Below, in pieces: positions 26,554-35,135 of a stretch of 64,000 bases of DNA. A model generated the notes under the pieces. The model had not been told where the DNA came from. It saw nothing but the letters and a program-made list of their open reading frames with translations, and did no database searches. Origin of the DNA: Enhygromyxa salina (GTDB lineage: Bacteria > Myxococcota_A > Polyangia > Nannocystales > Nannocystaceae); contig NZ_JMCC02000099.1 in assembly GCF_000737335.2 (NCBI RefSeq), positions 9,499-73,498 on the forward strand. Reading direction: 5' to 3'. Position 1 is the first letter of the stretch, and each line of letters starts with the position of its first letter. The translations under genes and the position numbers were made by a program.

Positions 26554-27993
26554 CTAGATATCACGGTCCGGGGCTGGATCACCGAACACCCGCACCGACT
26601 GGGCGCTGCGCATGCGCAGATCGGGATCCCAGCGGCGACGCACTTCCATGAAGCGATCCAGGCGCTCGCCCTCCATGGCCCGGAAGTGCTCGGGCCGCGT
26701 GAACGAGTCCTTGGCGAGGTAGATCCGGCCGCCCTCGGCCAGCGTGGCCTCGTTGAGCCGGTCGACGAGGCCCTGGGTGTCTTTGCGCACCGGGATGTCC
26801 AGCGCGATCGAGACCCCGCGGGTGGGGAACGACAGCATCGCGTCGCTCTGCGGGCCGCAGTCCTTGATCACGCACAAGAACGAGGTGCCCCCAGGCGTCG
26901 TGGTCAGGACCTCGAGGAACCGGCGCGCGGCGTCGGGCCCCGCGTCATCGGGCAGCACGCATTGGTACTGCGTGAAGCCCTTGCGCCCGTAGGCGCGGTT
27001 CCAGTGCCGGACCTTGTCGAGCGGATAGAAGAAGGACTCCCAGTGCACGGGCTTTTGCCGATGCGTGGGCTTCCAGTACACGCCGGCGTTGAACGCCCGC
27101 ACCGTCACGGGGTTGAGCGTCCAGCTTGGCAGCATCATCGGCACGGTCAGCCGCGAGAACGGAGCCGCGAGCTTGTTGGGGGCCTCGTCCGGCGTGGCCC
27201 AGCGGCCGCGAAACAGGACCCCCCGCCCGAGCCGCCGGCCCTTGGACACGCAGTCGATCCAGCCCATGGTCATGGGCCACGCTTCGGCCGACTGCTTCAT
27301 CAGGCCGATGTACTCGCCGATGTCGCGGACCCGCAGCGTCTCGCCCCAGATCCACGTGCTCGGGATTCGGTCCATGCGAAACTCGACCTCGAGGATGTGC
27401 CCGGTCAGGCCCATGCCGCCGATCGTGGCCAAGAACAGATCCGGGTGCTCGGTCGGCGAGCACCACAGCACCCGCCCGTCGGGCACGCGCATCAGCAGGC
27501 GCGTGACGTGCCGGCCAAAGCAGCCCGCGACGTGGTGGTTCTTGCCGTGCACGTCGGCCGCGACGGCCCCACCCAAGGTCACGAACTGGGTGCCCGGGGT
27601 GACCGACGGAAACCACCCACGCGGGATCCACAGGCGGTTGATCTCGTGCAGGCTGAGCCCGGCCTCGGCGCGCATCAGCCCGGTGTCGGGGTTGAAGCTC
27701 AGGATCCGATCCGCGAGCACGGTCCCGGCGACCTCGAGCACCCCGGGCGGCGGCTGGGCCGAGTCGCCGTAGGCCCGACCGAGCCCGCGCGAGAGCACCC
27801 GCCCCGCCGTGAGCGCCCGCAGGTCCTCGGACCGCACCTCGACCCCCGGCCGCGCGAGGTTGCCCCACCCGACCAGCATGGGCTGCTCACCCGCTCCGAG
27901 CGTTGGCCCGGGGACCAGGGTGGATGGCACGACCTTCAGATTGGGCCGCGGGGTTTGGATCTCGCCCGCAGGCGCGCTGTCCGAGGTCCCCAT
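26554..27993 (-). CDS. FAD-dependent oxidoreductase, DprE1-like
   Basis: The 479-residue protein shows the VAO/PCMH flavin fold with 'SRGLGRAYGDSAQ' and 'FVTLGGAVAADVHGKNHH', the latter almost the DprE1 signature. The C-terminal region aligns with mycobacterial DprE1 from 'MLSFPTRGVSIALDIPV' through 'IYLAKDSFT', keeping the active-site Lys. The cysteine that benzothiazinones attack in mycobacteria (Cys387, in WNICVDFP) is Ala here. The DprE2-like SDR follows immediately. The arabinan link of mycobacteria is not implied; the lipid-sugar substrate is unknown. Confidence 0.85.
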   Translation of the reverse strand: MGTSDSAPAGEIQTPRPNLKVVPSTLVPGPTLGAGEQPMLVGWGNLARPGVEVRSEDLRALTAGRVLSRGLGRAYGDSAQPPPGVLEVAGTVLADRILSFNPDTGLMRAEAGLSLHEINRLWIPRGWFPSVTPGTQFVTLGGAVAADVHGKNHHVAGCFGRHVTRLLMRVPDGRVLWCSPTEHPDLFLATIGGMGLTGHILEVEFRMDRIPSTWIWGETLRVRDIGEYIGLMKQSAEAWPMTMGWIDCVSKGRRLGRGVLFRGRWATPDEAPNKLAAPFSRLTVPMMLPSWTLNPVTVRAFNAGVYWKPTHRQKPVHWESFFYPLDKVRHWNRAYGRKGFTQYQCVLPDDAGPDAARRFLEVLTTTPGGTSFLCVIKDCGPQSDAMLSFPTRGVSIALDIPVRKDTQGLVDRLNEATLAEGGRIYLAKDSFTRPEHFRAMEGERLDRFMEVRRRWDPDLRMRSAQSVRVFGDPAPDRDI

Positions 27994-28085
27994 TCGCAGC
28001 CGAGCTTACGAGCGCGCCGGATGGCCGACAAGCGCTGCCACCGGATTGCACAAAAACGACGGGCCCACCCCGCGCGAGGGGCGGA

Positions 28086-29219
28086 TCAGTGCGGCAATTC
28101 TCGTTGCATGGCGTCGGGCGCCCCCGGCGGGAGGCTCTCGACGTACAGGCTCTGGCTGGGGAACGCGAAGCTCAGCCCCACGCTCCGAAACCGGCGCATG
28201 AACTCCAGCAGCAGCTCTTGGCGGACCTGCATGTACTCGTCCCAGCGGGTCGTGGTCGTGAACGCGTAGACGAAGATGTCGAGGCTGCTGGCGCCAAAGT
28301 TGGTGAAGTTGACCAGCATGAAGTCCTGCGAGACGCGCGTGTCGCCCTCGAGCACCTCGCGGATCTGCTTGACGCCCTCTTGCAGCTGCTCGGGCGTTGC
28401 GCTGTAGGTCACGCCGAGCGTCAGCTTGATCCGACGCTTGCGCATCCGCGACCAGTTGTTGATCGCGGTCGTCGTGAGCGCCGAGTTGGGCACGGTGATC
28501 AAGCTATTGGCGAATGTACGGATCCGGGTGACCCGCAGACCCACGGCCTCTACGGTGCCCTCTTGATCGCCGATCTCGACCCAGTCACCGATCTGAAACG
28601 GCCGGTCGATGAAGATCACGATCGAGCCGAACAGGTTGGCGATTGTGTCCTTGGACGCCAAGGCGATCGCCGCGCCGCCGATCCCGAGCCCCGCCAGCAC
28701 TGATCCAACCTCACCGCCAAGGTTTTGGACGATCACCAACACCCCGACGATCAGGATTGAGATCTTGGAGAGCGTCTTGACGACCGGAACCAGCTGATCG
28801 TCGAAGGTGTCGTCCGTCGACTTGGCCTGCGTCCCCCACAGCGCCGTCAGTCGATCGGTCAGGCGGCTTGCGAACCACATCAAGAGCGGCATCTCGGACG
28901 CCAAGAACAGCCCGTAATTGAAGCGCGCGTCGGCGTCGGTGGCCTCGGCCCTGAGCACGCCTTCGGCGTTGTCGGCCGCGATGATGACGTAGGCGATCCA
29001 CAGCGACGCCACGATGATCGACCATCGCAGCGGCCCGTCGAGCGAGGTCACGACCGCGCCGCGGATCGAGGACGAGTCGGCCCGCTTCGAGATTCGCAAC
29101 AGGATTAGGTTGATCAGCGACGACAGCACGACGCCAACGACGATTGCGAGCAGCACGTACCCGATCTCCGCCACGCTGATGTCGGTGCCAAACAGCTCAG
29201 TATCTAGAAACTCTTGCAT
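28086..29219 (-). CDS. MscS-family mechanosensitive channel
   Basis: The 377-residue membrane protein has an N-terminal helix (about 15-38), further helices near 70-175, and the pore helix 'SVLAGLGIGGAAIALASKD' typical of MscS TM3. The cytoplasmic beta domain follows ('FQIGDWVEIGDQEGTVEAVG', 'PNSALTTTAINNWSRM'). Channels of this family release osmolytes on hypo-osmotic shock. The start at 29219 is preferred because the longer frame is Arg-rich and not family-like. Confidence 0.9.
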   Translation of the reverse strand: MQEFLDTELFGTDISVAEIGYVLLAIVVGVVLSSLINLILLRISKRADSSSIRGAVVTSLDGPLRWSIIVASLWIAYVIIAADNAEGVLRAEATDADARFNYGLFLASEMPLLMWFASRLTDRLTALWGTQAKSTDDTFDDQLVPVVKTLSKISILIVGVLVIVQNLGGEVGSVLAGLGIGGAAIALASKDTIANLFGSIVIFIDRPFQIGDWVEIGDQEGTVEAVGLRVTRIRTFANSLITVPNSALTTTAINNWSRMRKRRIKLTLGVTYSATPEQLQEGVKQIREVLEGDTRVSQDFMLVNFTNFGASSLDIFVYAFTTTTRWDEYMQVRQELLLEFMRRFRSVGLSFAFPSQSLYVESLPPGAPDAMQRELPH

Positions 29220-29248
29220 GGGACGCCTGCGCGAACCCACTAACAAAA

Positions 29249-30616
29249 TCAATGGATGACGTCGAGCCGCCGACCGCCCGCCCGCCGCTGTGCGGGTGCA
29301 GACTCGAAGAAGAACTGGTCCGCGCCGAACGCCGGGCGCAGCTCGTCGAGCCACGACGCTCGCGGATCGTAGGCTGCGTAGAACGGTCGCCGCACCCACG
29401 CAGGGTCACGCGCTTGCAAGAACGACAGCGCGAACACGCGCTCGCCCGCGATCTCGACGACGCCATCAATTGCGATCTTGCCCGCAAAGGTCGACATCGA
29501 GGGCCCGCGAACGGTCCGCGCGAGGCCGCTGACCTGCTGATAGGCGTCACGAAAGATCTGCCACGCGCGCTCCAACGGGACCTGAAAGTAGCCGCGGGGG
29601 CCCGTGTCTCGCTCGACGAACATGTAGTATGGGACGCAGCCCAACCGCACGCCTGCGCTCCACAGCTGGGCCCACGTCTGCGGCTCATCGTTGATGTGGC
29701 GAAGCAGCGGCGACTGCATGCGGATCTGCGCGCCTGTGCTGCGGATCCGCGCGATCGCCTGTTGAGCGACCGGCGTGCTCAGCTCGCGGGGGTGCGTGTA
29801 GTGGCCCATGATCGAGAGGTGACGCCCGCTCGCGGTCACCCGCTCGAACACCCGCAGCAGCGCGTCGGCGTCGGGATCGCTGACGAAGCGCTGCGGCCAA
29901 TAGGCAACCGACTTGGTCCCGATCCGCACGTCGACCTGCTCGAACTCCGGGGCCAACAGCGGCTCGAGGTAGCGCTCGAGCGTGCTCGCGCCCATGACCA
30001 GCGGATCCCCGCCGGTCACCAACACGTCGCGGATCTCCGGGTGCGCCCGCAGATAGGCCGTGACGTCAGTGGTCTCGCGGGCCTCGAACTTCATGTCGGT
30101 GAGCCCCACGAACTGCGCCCAGCGAAAACAAAAAGTGCAGTAGGCGTGGCAGGTCTGGCCCTGGCTGGGGAAGAACAACAAGGTGTTGCGATACTTGTGC
30201 TGCATGCCCGAGAGCCTGCGGCCGCCCAAAATCGGGACGTTGTGGGTCAGCTGCCCAGCGGGGTGCGGGTTCAGGCGCAGGCGAATTTCGTCGGCTGCGG
30301 CCTTGATCCGCGCTGTCGGAGCCTCGCCGTGGACCAGGTCGGCCATCCGCGCATAGTCCGCGGGCGCCAGCATCTTGGGCTGGACGAAGGTCATCTGAAA
30401 GATCGGGTCATCGGGGACACGGTCCCAATCGATCAGCTCGCTGACCACATAGTGGTTGGTCTTGAACGGCAACACCGTCGAGACCACCCGAATCGCATCC
30501 TGTAGATCCTTGGGCAGACCTGCCCACTCTGGCAGCCGACCGACATTGGCCCGCGTGATCGCGCGGTATCGGGGCGACTCGGAGCTCGACACGCGACTGC
30601 AATGCCAGAAACTCAC
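29249..30616 (-). CDS. KamA-family radical SAM enzyme (lysine 2,3-aminomutase-like)
   Basis: About 455 residues are read from GTG 30616. GTG 30623-30625 is an alternative, and the longer ATG frame to 30805 is Arg/Pro-rich and overlaps the divergent gene. The radical SAM cluster motif is 'CHAYCTFC' (CxxxCxxC), followed by 'VLVTGGDPLVM', the SAM-binding GGD. 'TFAGKIAIDG' resembles the PLP-lysine motif of lysine 2,3-aminomutases. The family moves amino groups or modifies EF-P; this protein's substrate is unknown. No epmA/efp partner is nearby. Confidence 0.82.
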   Translation of the reverse strand: MSFWHCSRVSSSESPRYRAITRANVGRLPEWAGLPKDLQDAIRVVSTVLPFKTNHYVVSELIDWDRVPDDPIFQMTFVQPKMLAPADYARMADLVHGEAPTARIKAAADEIRLRLNPHPAGQLTHNVPILGGRRLSGMQHKYRNTLLFFPSQGQTCHAYCTFCFRWAQFVGLTDMKFEARETTDVTAYLRAHPEIRDVLVTGGDPLVMGASTLERYLEPLLAPEFEQVDVRIGTKSVAYWPQRFVSDPDADALLRVFERVTASGRHLSIMGHYTHPRELSTPVAQQAIARIRSTGAQIRMQSPLLRHINDEPQTWAQLWSAGVRLGCVPYYMFVERDTGPRGYFQVPLERAWQIFRDAYQQVSGLARTVRGPSMSTFAGKIAIDGVVEIAGERVFALSFLQARDPAWVRRPFYAAYDPRASWLDELRPAFGADQFFFESAPAQRRAGGRRLDVIH

Positions 30617-30803
30617 AATATCCACAACAAGGCGGCAGCGCTCGAGCGCGCCGCGATAGCTGTTCAATGGGCCTCCTGGCCCTCCTGGGGGCCAGGAGGC
30701 GAGCGAGCGGAGGTGGCGGGACCGCGGTCGGCGCAGCACCGAGCGCGCGGCGGGGGTCCTGCCCAGCCGTTGCGGCCGCCCTGGGAGCGTTCTACACACG
30801 ACC

Positions 30804-31406
30804 ATGGCGCCGAAGATACTCGTCGTGTGCGGCTCGAGTCGCGAAGACGGATACCTCGATCAAGTAGTTGGTCTCGCTGCCGTCGCAGCGCGCATGGCCG
30901 GCGGCGAAGTTCGAGAGCTGTCGCTGCGGGCCGTGCAGCTGCCCGTGATGATCTGGGGCGACGCCGGGCAAGACGCGAACCCCGACGTGACGCGGGTCCG
31001 CGAGCTCGCGGGCTGGGCGGACGGCTTCGTGATCGGCACGCCCGAGTACCACGGCAGCATGAGCGGGGCGCTCAAGAACTGGTTCGACTTTCTGCACGGC
31101 GAGCTCGCGGGCAAGTTCGCCGGGGTCGTCGCCACGACCGGCGGCGGCACCGGGGACATGTCGATCACCGCCGTCAAGACCTGCTTTCAGTGGTGCCACG
31201 GGTTCGTGCTGCCGTTCCACGCGGCCGCGAGCCCGACCGCGTTCGAGGGTGAGATGCTGACCGACGCCCGGGTCATCGACCGCGTGGAGCGGGTCGGACA
31301 CGACGTCGTTCGCTACACGCCGGTGATCGCCGCCGCGTTCGAGCGGGCCCAGGCGCTCGAGGGACCCGCCGCCGGTGTCGCAGGCCTGCACGCGGACCCC
31401 GGTTGA
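30804..31406 (+). CDS. NADPH-dependent FMN reductase family protein
   Basis: The 200-residue flavodoxin-like protein begins MAPKILVVCGSSREDGYLDQ (phosphate-binding loop) and has 'GTPEYHGSMSGALKNWFDFL', the FMN-loop signature of the NADPH:FMN/azoreductase family. It is the first of three plus-strand genes: its stop overlaps the cutA start, and the phosphoesterase follows. Confidence 0.88.
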   Translation: MAPKILVVCGSSREDGYLDQVVGLAAVAARMAGGEVRELSLRAVQLPVMIWGDAGQDANPDVTRVRELAGWADGFVIGTPEYHGSMSGALKNWFDFLHGELAGKFAGVVATTGGGTGDMSITAVKTCFQWCHGFVLPFHAAASPTAFEGEMLTDARVIDRVERVGHDVVRYTPVIAAAFERAQALEGPAAGVAGLHADPG

Positions 31407-31750
31407 TGCGAGACTCTCGCCGCATGCCCGACGCCGGACTTCGACTGCTGCTGTGCACCGCGCCGAGCGAGGTCGCACCGGACCTCGCGCGCGCGCTGCT
31501 GCAGGCCAAGCTGATCGGCTGCGCCAACCTGGTCCCGGCCGTCCGCTCGCTGTACTGGTGGGACGGCGAGATCCAGGACGACGCAGAGGTCTTGCTGCTG
31601 ATGGAGTGTACGGAAGCACGCGCCGACGAGGCCGTCGCGGCGTTGGCTGCGGCCCACCCCTACGACGTTCCCAAGATCCTCGTGATCGAGCCCAACGCGG
31701 TCAACGGGCCGTACCTCGACTGGCTGCGCGCCGTCGCACCGCCACGCTAA
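31406..31750 (+). CDS. cutA: CutA divalent-cation tolerance protein
   Basis: The 114-residue protein matches CutA, with 'LIGCANLVPAVRSLYWWDGE', 'VLLLMECTEA' and 'HPYDVPKIL'. CutA forms stable trimers and has been linked to copper tolerance, though its biochemical role is unsettled. The ATG overlaps the preceding stop by one base. A second ATG at 31424 would give a length nearer the family norm. Confidence 0.92.
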   Translation: MRDSRRMPDAGLRLLLCTAPSEVAPDLARALLQAKLIGCANLVPAVRSLYWWDGEIQDDAEVLLLMECTEARADEAVAALAAAHPYDVPKILVIEPNAVNGPYLDWLRAVAPPR

Positions 31751-31759
31751 TTCGTCACC

Positions 31760-33292
31760 ATGCACGATCTCTTCGTCGTCAGCGACCTCCACCTCGGGCG
31801 CGGCAAGAACCCCCAGACCGGGCGCTATCACGAGCTCGAAGCGTTTTTCTATGACGACGACTTCCGCAGCTTTTGCCAGTGGCTGATCGACGACGCGCAC
31901 AAGCGCAACGCCCAGATCCGCCTGATCATCAACGGCGACGCGTTTGATCTGCTGCGCATCGATCGGCCCCCGCAGACCCCCGAGGCGACCTTCGTGGAGC
32001 GGCGCTTTGGCCCGTTCATGACCCCCGATCGGGCCGCGCGGGACATGTCGGACGTGCTCGACGGTCACCCGGGCTTCGTCGACGGCCTCGCGCGAGTGCT
32101 CGCCGCCGGTCACGACGTGGTGATCTTGCCGGGCAACCACGACATCGAGGTCCAGTGGCCGGCTGTGCGTCGGCAGATCGAGCGGGCCGTGCTCGGCCGG
32201 GTCCGCGAGCAGCTCACCCACGGTCGCGAGGTCGACGACGCCGCCACCCGCCTGCGGTTTCCACCGTGGTTTTGGTACGAGCCTGGGCGCGTGTGGCTCG
32301 AGCACGGCTGCCAGTACGATCCAGAGAACGCGTTCAAGTATTGGCTGCGCGGCAGCCTCGGCGAGGCCCCGCCCGCCGTGCACGAGGCCGAGTACGACAT
32401 GCCGCTCGGCAATTTTTTTCAGCGCTACTTGTTCAATGGGTTTGGGGCGATCACCTTCATCGTGCCCAGCACCCGCGCGAACATGCGCTACGCCAAGTGG
32501 TTGCTGGCCAACACGCCGCACCTGATCAGCCGGGCGGTGCTCAGCCACGCGCGGTTCTGGCCCCAGGTGATCCGCAGGATCGCGCAGAGTCAAAAGCGAG
32601 CGCGCCGGGTCTACCGCGAGGGCCACGAGCGGGCGCTGACCCGGCTCGCCGAGCTCCCCGAGGCCGGCGCGCTCGGGGACAAGCTGCGCCAGATCGACGC
32701 GCTCAAGGAGCGCAGCGCCAGCGTCGTAGAGGCGATCAGCACCCTCACGCGGCAAGCGCTACGCGTGCTGTTGGTGGTCGTCGCGCTCGCGGGTCTGACC
32801 TTCGGGCTGTGGTTCGCAGGGTTCCACGCGATCGCCCAGCTCAAGGGCGGCTTCATGGTCAAGGCCATGCTGTTCTTGCTGCTCGACTTCGCGTTCTTGG
32901 TCGCTGCGATCTTTGGGATCGGGTGGGGTCTGTTTCGCAGCCCGCGGCCAGGTTCGTCCCCGCTGCGGCGGGCGGCCCAGAAGATCGTGGACCTGCTCGA
33001 CGTCCCGATCGTCAGCTTTGGCCACACCCACGACGAGGTGCTGTGGGCGCTGCAGCGGCCCAGCGGCGGGCGAGCCTGGTACTACAACACCGGGACCTGG
33101 CTGGCGGTGTTCACCCACGACGTGTTGATGCCCCGCGAGCGGGTTCAGTTCACGTTCTTGCGGGTCCGCGGGCACGAGGCCGAGCTGCTGTACTGGAGCC
33201 CCGGCCGCGGCAGCTCGGCGCCGGTGATCTTGCTCGACGAGCGCAACCCCAAGGCCGAGCCCCGGCGCCAGGGCGCCCCCGAGCCCGTGTAG
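31760..33292 (+). CDS. Metallophosphoesterase with C-terminal region membrane helices
   Basis: The 510-residue protein has the calcineurin-like motifs 'VVSDLHLG' (DxH), 'INGDAFDLL' (GD), 'LPGNHDIE' (GNHD) and 'SFGHTHDEVLW' (GHxH). Between about residues 330 and 400, two hydrophobic helices (LRVLLVVVALAGLTFGLWFA and AMLFLLLDFAFLVAAIFGIG) are inserted before the last motif, so it is probably membrane-bound. The substrate could be a nucleotide or lipid pyrophosphate (UDP-diacylglucosamine-type) but this is not determined. It follows cutA by 9 bases. Confidence 0.85.
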   Translation: MHDLFVVSDLHLGRGKNPQTGRYHELEAFFYDDDFRSFCQWLIDDAHKRNAQIRLIINGDAFDLLRIDRPPQTPEATFVERRFGPFMTPDRAARDMSDVLDGHPGFVDGLARVLAAGHDVVILPGNHDIEVQWPAVRRQIERAVLGRVREQLTHGREVDDAATRLRFPPWFWYEPGRVWLEHGCQYDPENAFKYWLRGSLGEAPPAVHEAEYDMPLGNFFQRYLFNGFGAITFIVPSTRANMRYAKWLLANTPHLISRAVLSHARFWPQVIRRIAQSQKRARRVYREGHERALTRLAELPEAGALGDKLRQIDALKERSASVVEAISTLTRQALRVLLVVVALAGLTFGLWFAGFHAIAQLKGGFMVKAMLFLLLDFAFLVAAIFGIGWGLFRSPRPGSSPLRRAAQKIVDLLDVPIVSFGHTHDEVLWALQRPSGGRAWYYNTGTWLAVFTHDVLMPRERVQFTFLRVRGHEAELLYWSPGRGSSAPVILLDERNPKAEPRRQGAPEPV

Positions 33293-33319
33293 CGCGAATC
33301 AGGAACGGGCCGGATCAGG

Positions 33320-33922
33320 GTGACGGACGATCGCAGCGACGAGGCCCTGATGACCGCCTACGTTGGCGGGGATGCCCGGGCGTTGCGCGAGCTGTTTCAG
33401 CGTCACGCGCCGGGTTTGACCCGGGTGATGGCGGGCCACCTCGGCTCGACCGCCGACGCCCAAGACGTGGTTCAAGCCGCGTTCTTGAACCTGCATCGGG
33501 CCCGGCGGGACTTCCGGGCGGGCTCGCGCCTGCAGCCGTGGCTGTACACGATCGCCTACAACTTGATGCGCGATCATCATCGCTACCGCGGGCGGCGGCC
33601 CGAGCTGCTGACGGAGCCGACCGGGCCCGGCGGGCATGACACCCGGCCCAGCCAGGCCCCCGGACCCGACGCGGATCTCCACGCGCTGCCGATCCGGCGC
33701 GCGCTCGCCCAGCTGCCGGAAGCCCAGCGCGAGGTCATCGTGCTGCACTGGTTCGCGGGGTTTTCGTTCGCCGAGGTCGCCGAGCGCGTCGGCGCGCGGC
33801 GAACGGCGGTCAAGGTCCGGGCCCACCGGGGGTACAAGCGGCTGCGCGAGCTGCTGGGGCCCGAGTATCTCGAGCTGCCTGGCGACAGCGAGGCGGTAAC
33901 CGTGCAGGAGCCGAAGGCATAA
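33320..33922 (+). CDS. ECF-type RNA polymerase sigma factor
   Basis: The 200-residue protein starts with GTG. Region 2 includes 'DAQDVVQAAFLNLHRARRDF' and 'WLYTIAYNLMRDHHR'. Region 4 includes 'LPEAQREVIVLHWFAGFSF' and an HTH 'ERVGARRTAVKVRAHRGYK'. The downstream NrsF-like gene, 2 bases on, should encode its anti-sigma factor. It may direct transcription of nearby genes such as the lipoproteins and protease starting at 34716, which is inference. Confidence 0.92.
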   Translation: MTDDRSDEALMTAYVGGDARALRELFQRHAPGLTRVMAGHLGSTADAQDVVQAAFLNLHRARRDFRAGSRLQPWLYTIAYNLMRDHHRYRGRRPELLTEPTGPGGHDTRPSQAPGPDADLHALPIRRALAQLPEAQREVIVLHWFAGFSFAEVAERVGARRTAVKVRAHRGYKRLRELLGPEYLELPGDSEAVTVQEPKA

Positions 33923-33924
33923 GC

Positions 33925-34611
33925 GTGACGTCGATGCGTGAACCGACCCCAGGGCCCGACGAGCTCGACGCGATGTTCGAGGCGGTGGAACGCCGGATCG
34001 CCGCGCCCGTGGGCTGGGTCGAGGGGCTGCGCCAACGCTCGACGTGGGTCCGGAGCGCGGCGCTGCTCGGCGTCGCGCTCGCCATGGTCGCCCTGATCCT
34101 GCTTGGCTTGCGGCGGGTGGATCTTGGCCTGCATCCCCTGCCCCGCTTGCTCGGCACGATCGCCGCCCTGGCGACGGCGGTGCTCGCCGCCGGGGCCGTC
34201 GCCTTGCGCCCGCTGCACCGCCGCCCGCTACGCGGATGGTTGCTGGGGTTGATCGCCGGACTCGCCGTGCTCGCGCCTGCGATCGTGTGCAGCCTGCCGC
34301 CGGCCCATCACGATCACCCGGCGTCGCTGATCGGCGTTGACGCGGACTTGGTCCCGCGCGCGGCGGGATGCTTTGCGTTTGGCATGGGGTTCGTGGCGCT
34401 CGCGGTCGCGGCCGCGTACTTGCTCGAGCGCTCGGCGCTGCGCAGGCGCGGTTCGGCGGTGTTGGCCCTGCTCGGCGCCGGGGCGCTGGCGAACTTGGTG
34501 TTGGTGCTGCACTGCCCGATCGTCGCGCCGATCCATCAATGGGCCGGGCACGCGACGATCACCTTGGTGCTGCTGCTCGTGGCCGCGGGTGCACGCGCGC
34601 GCGGGGCATGA
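33925..34611 (+). CDS. NrsF/DUF1109-type anti-sigma membrane protein
   Basis: The 228-residue protein begins GTG two bases after the sigma gene. After a soluble N-terminus (1-45) come six predicted transmembrane helices. Conserved features of the DUF1109/NrsF family are seen: 'SLPPAHHDHPASL' and 'LHCPIVAPIHQWAGHA' with the paired Cys/His. NrsF proteins hold ECF sigma factors at the membrane and release them on redox or metal stress in other bacteria. Tight coupling supports the anti-sigma role. Confidence 0.85.
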   Translation: MTSMREPTPGPDELDAMFEAVERRIAAPVGWVEGLRQRSTWVRSAALLGVALAMVALILLGLRRVDLGLHPLPRLLGTIAALATAVLAAGAVALRPLHRRPLRGWLLGLIAGLAVLAPAIVCSLPPAHHDHPASLIGVDADLVPRAAGCFAFGMGFVALAVAAAYLLERSALRRRGSAVLALLGAGALANLVLVLHCPIVAPIHQWAGHATITLVLLLVAAGARARGA

Positions 34612-34715
34612 GCACCACCGTCTGGCCGAGAGTTCCAGGAAACGAGAAGCCTGCTCGACATACGCAAGATGCGCGCCCCACGATATGGTGGACAGTGTTG
34701 GACCGCGACCGTCCC

Positions 34716-35069
34716 ATGTCCGTGCCTGCTGCAGCCCTTGCCGTTTCACTGGTTGCGGTGTCGCTGGGGTGCTCCCCGCCGCTGCCCTCCGACGAGAGCG
34801 CCGAGGGCAACGTACCCGCCGACCTCCCCGTGGAGATCATCGAGTACGCCGGTATCCTCGAGGGTCTGAACTTCGGCGCGAAGCCAAGCCGATTTGCGCT
34901 GTCTGACAGTGGTGAGTTCGTAGAGTGGTCGTTCCCTGGCTCCCGCCAGGAGGAGGTCTGGTCGGGGTCATGCGACGGCGTATCTCATCGCGTTCGCGGC
35001 CAACTCGACCGGAGCTTCGAACCGCCCCGGCTGATCATCGATGAGGTCGTCGAGTCCCGCCGTCGCTAA
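34716..35069 (+). CDS. Small lipoprotein of unknown function
   Basis: The 117-residue frame opens MSVPAAALAVSLVAVSLGCS, a compact lipoprotein signal with lipobox VSLGC. The mature part has no recognised domain. A longer open frame upstream has no signal peptide and overlaps the anti-sigma gene. Codon use here is less G/C-biased than in the flanking core genes. It precedes the metalloprotease by about 65 bases on the same strand. Confidence 0.6.
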   Translation: MSVPAAALAVSLVAVSLGCSPPLPSDESAEGNVPADLPVEIIEYAGILEGLNFGAKPSRFALSDSGEFVEWSFPGSRQEEVWSGSCDGVSHRVRGQLDRSFEPPRLIIDEVVESRRR

Positions 35070-35097
35070 GGAATGGGAAGCTGGTCGCAGAAAAGTA

Positions 35098-35126
35098 TTG
35101 ATCGGTCTCCCGGGCTCGCGTACTGT
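35098..35126 (+). promoter_or_regulatory. Candidate sigma70-type promoter of the secreted protease
   Basis: TTGATC (35098-35103) and TACTGT (35121-35126) are spaced by 17 bases, and the ATG follows 9 bases later. The short leader would leave little room for a ribosome site. Confidence 0.4.
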
Positions 35127-35135
35127 CCACAATAG

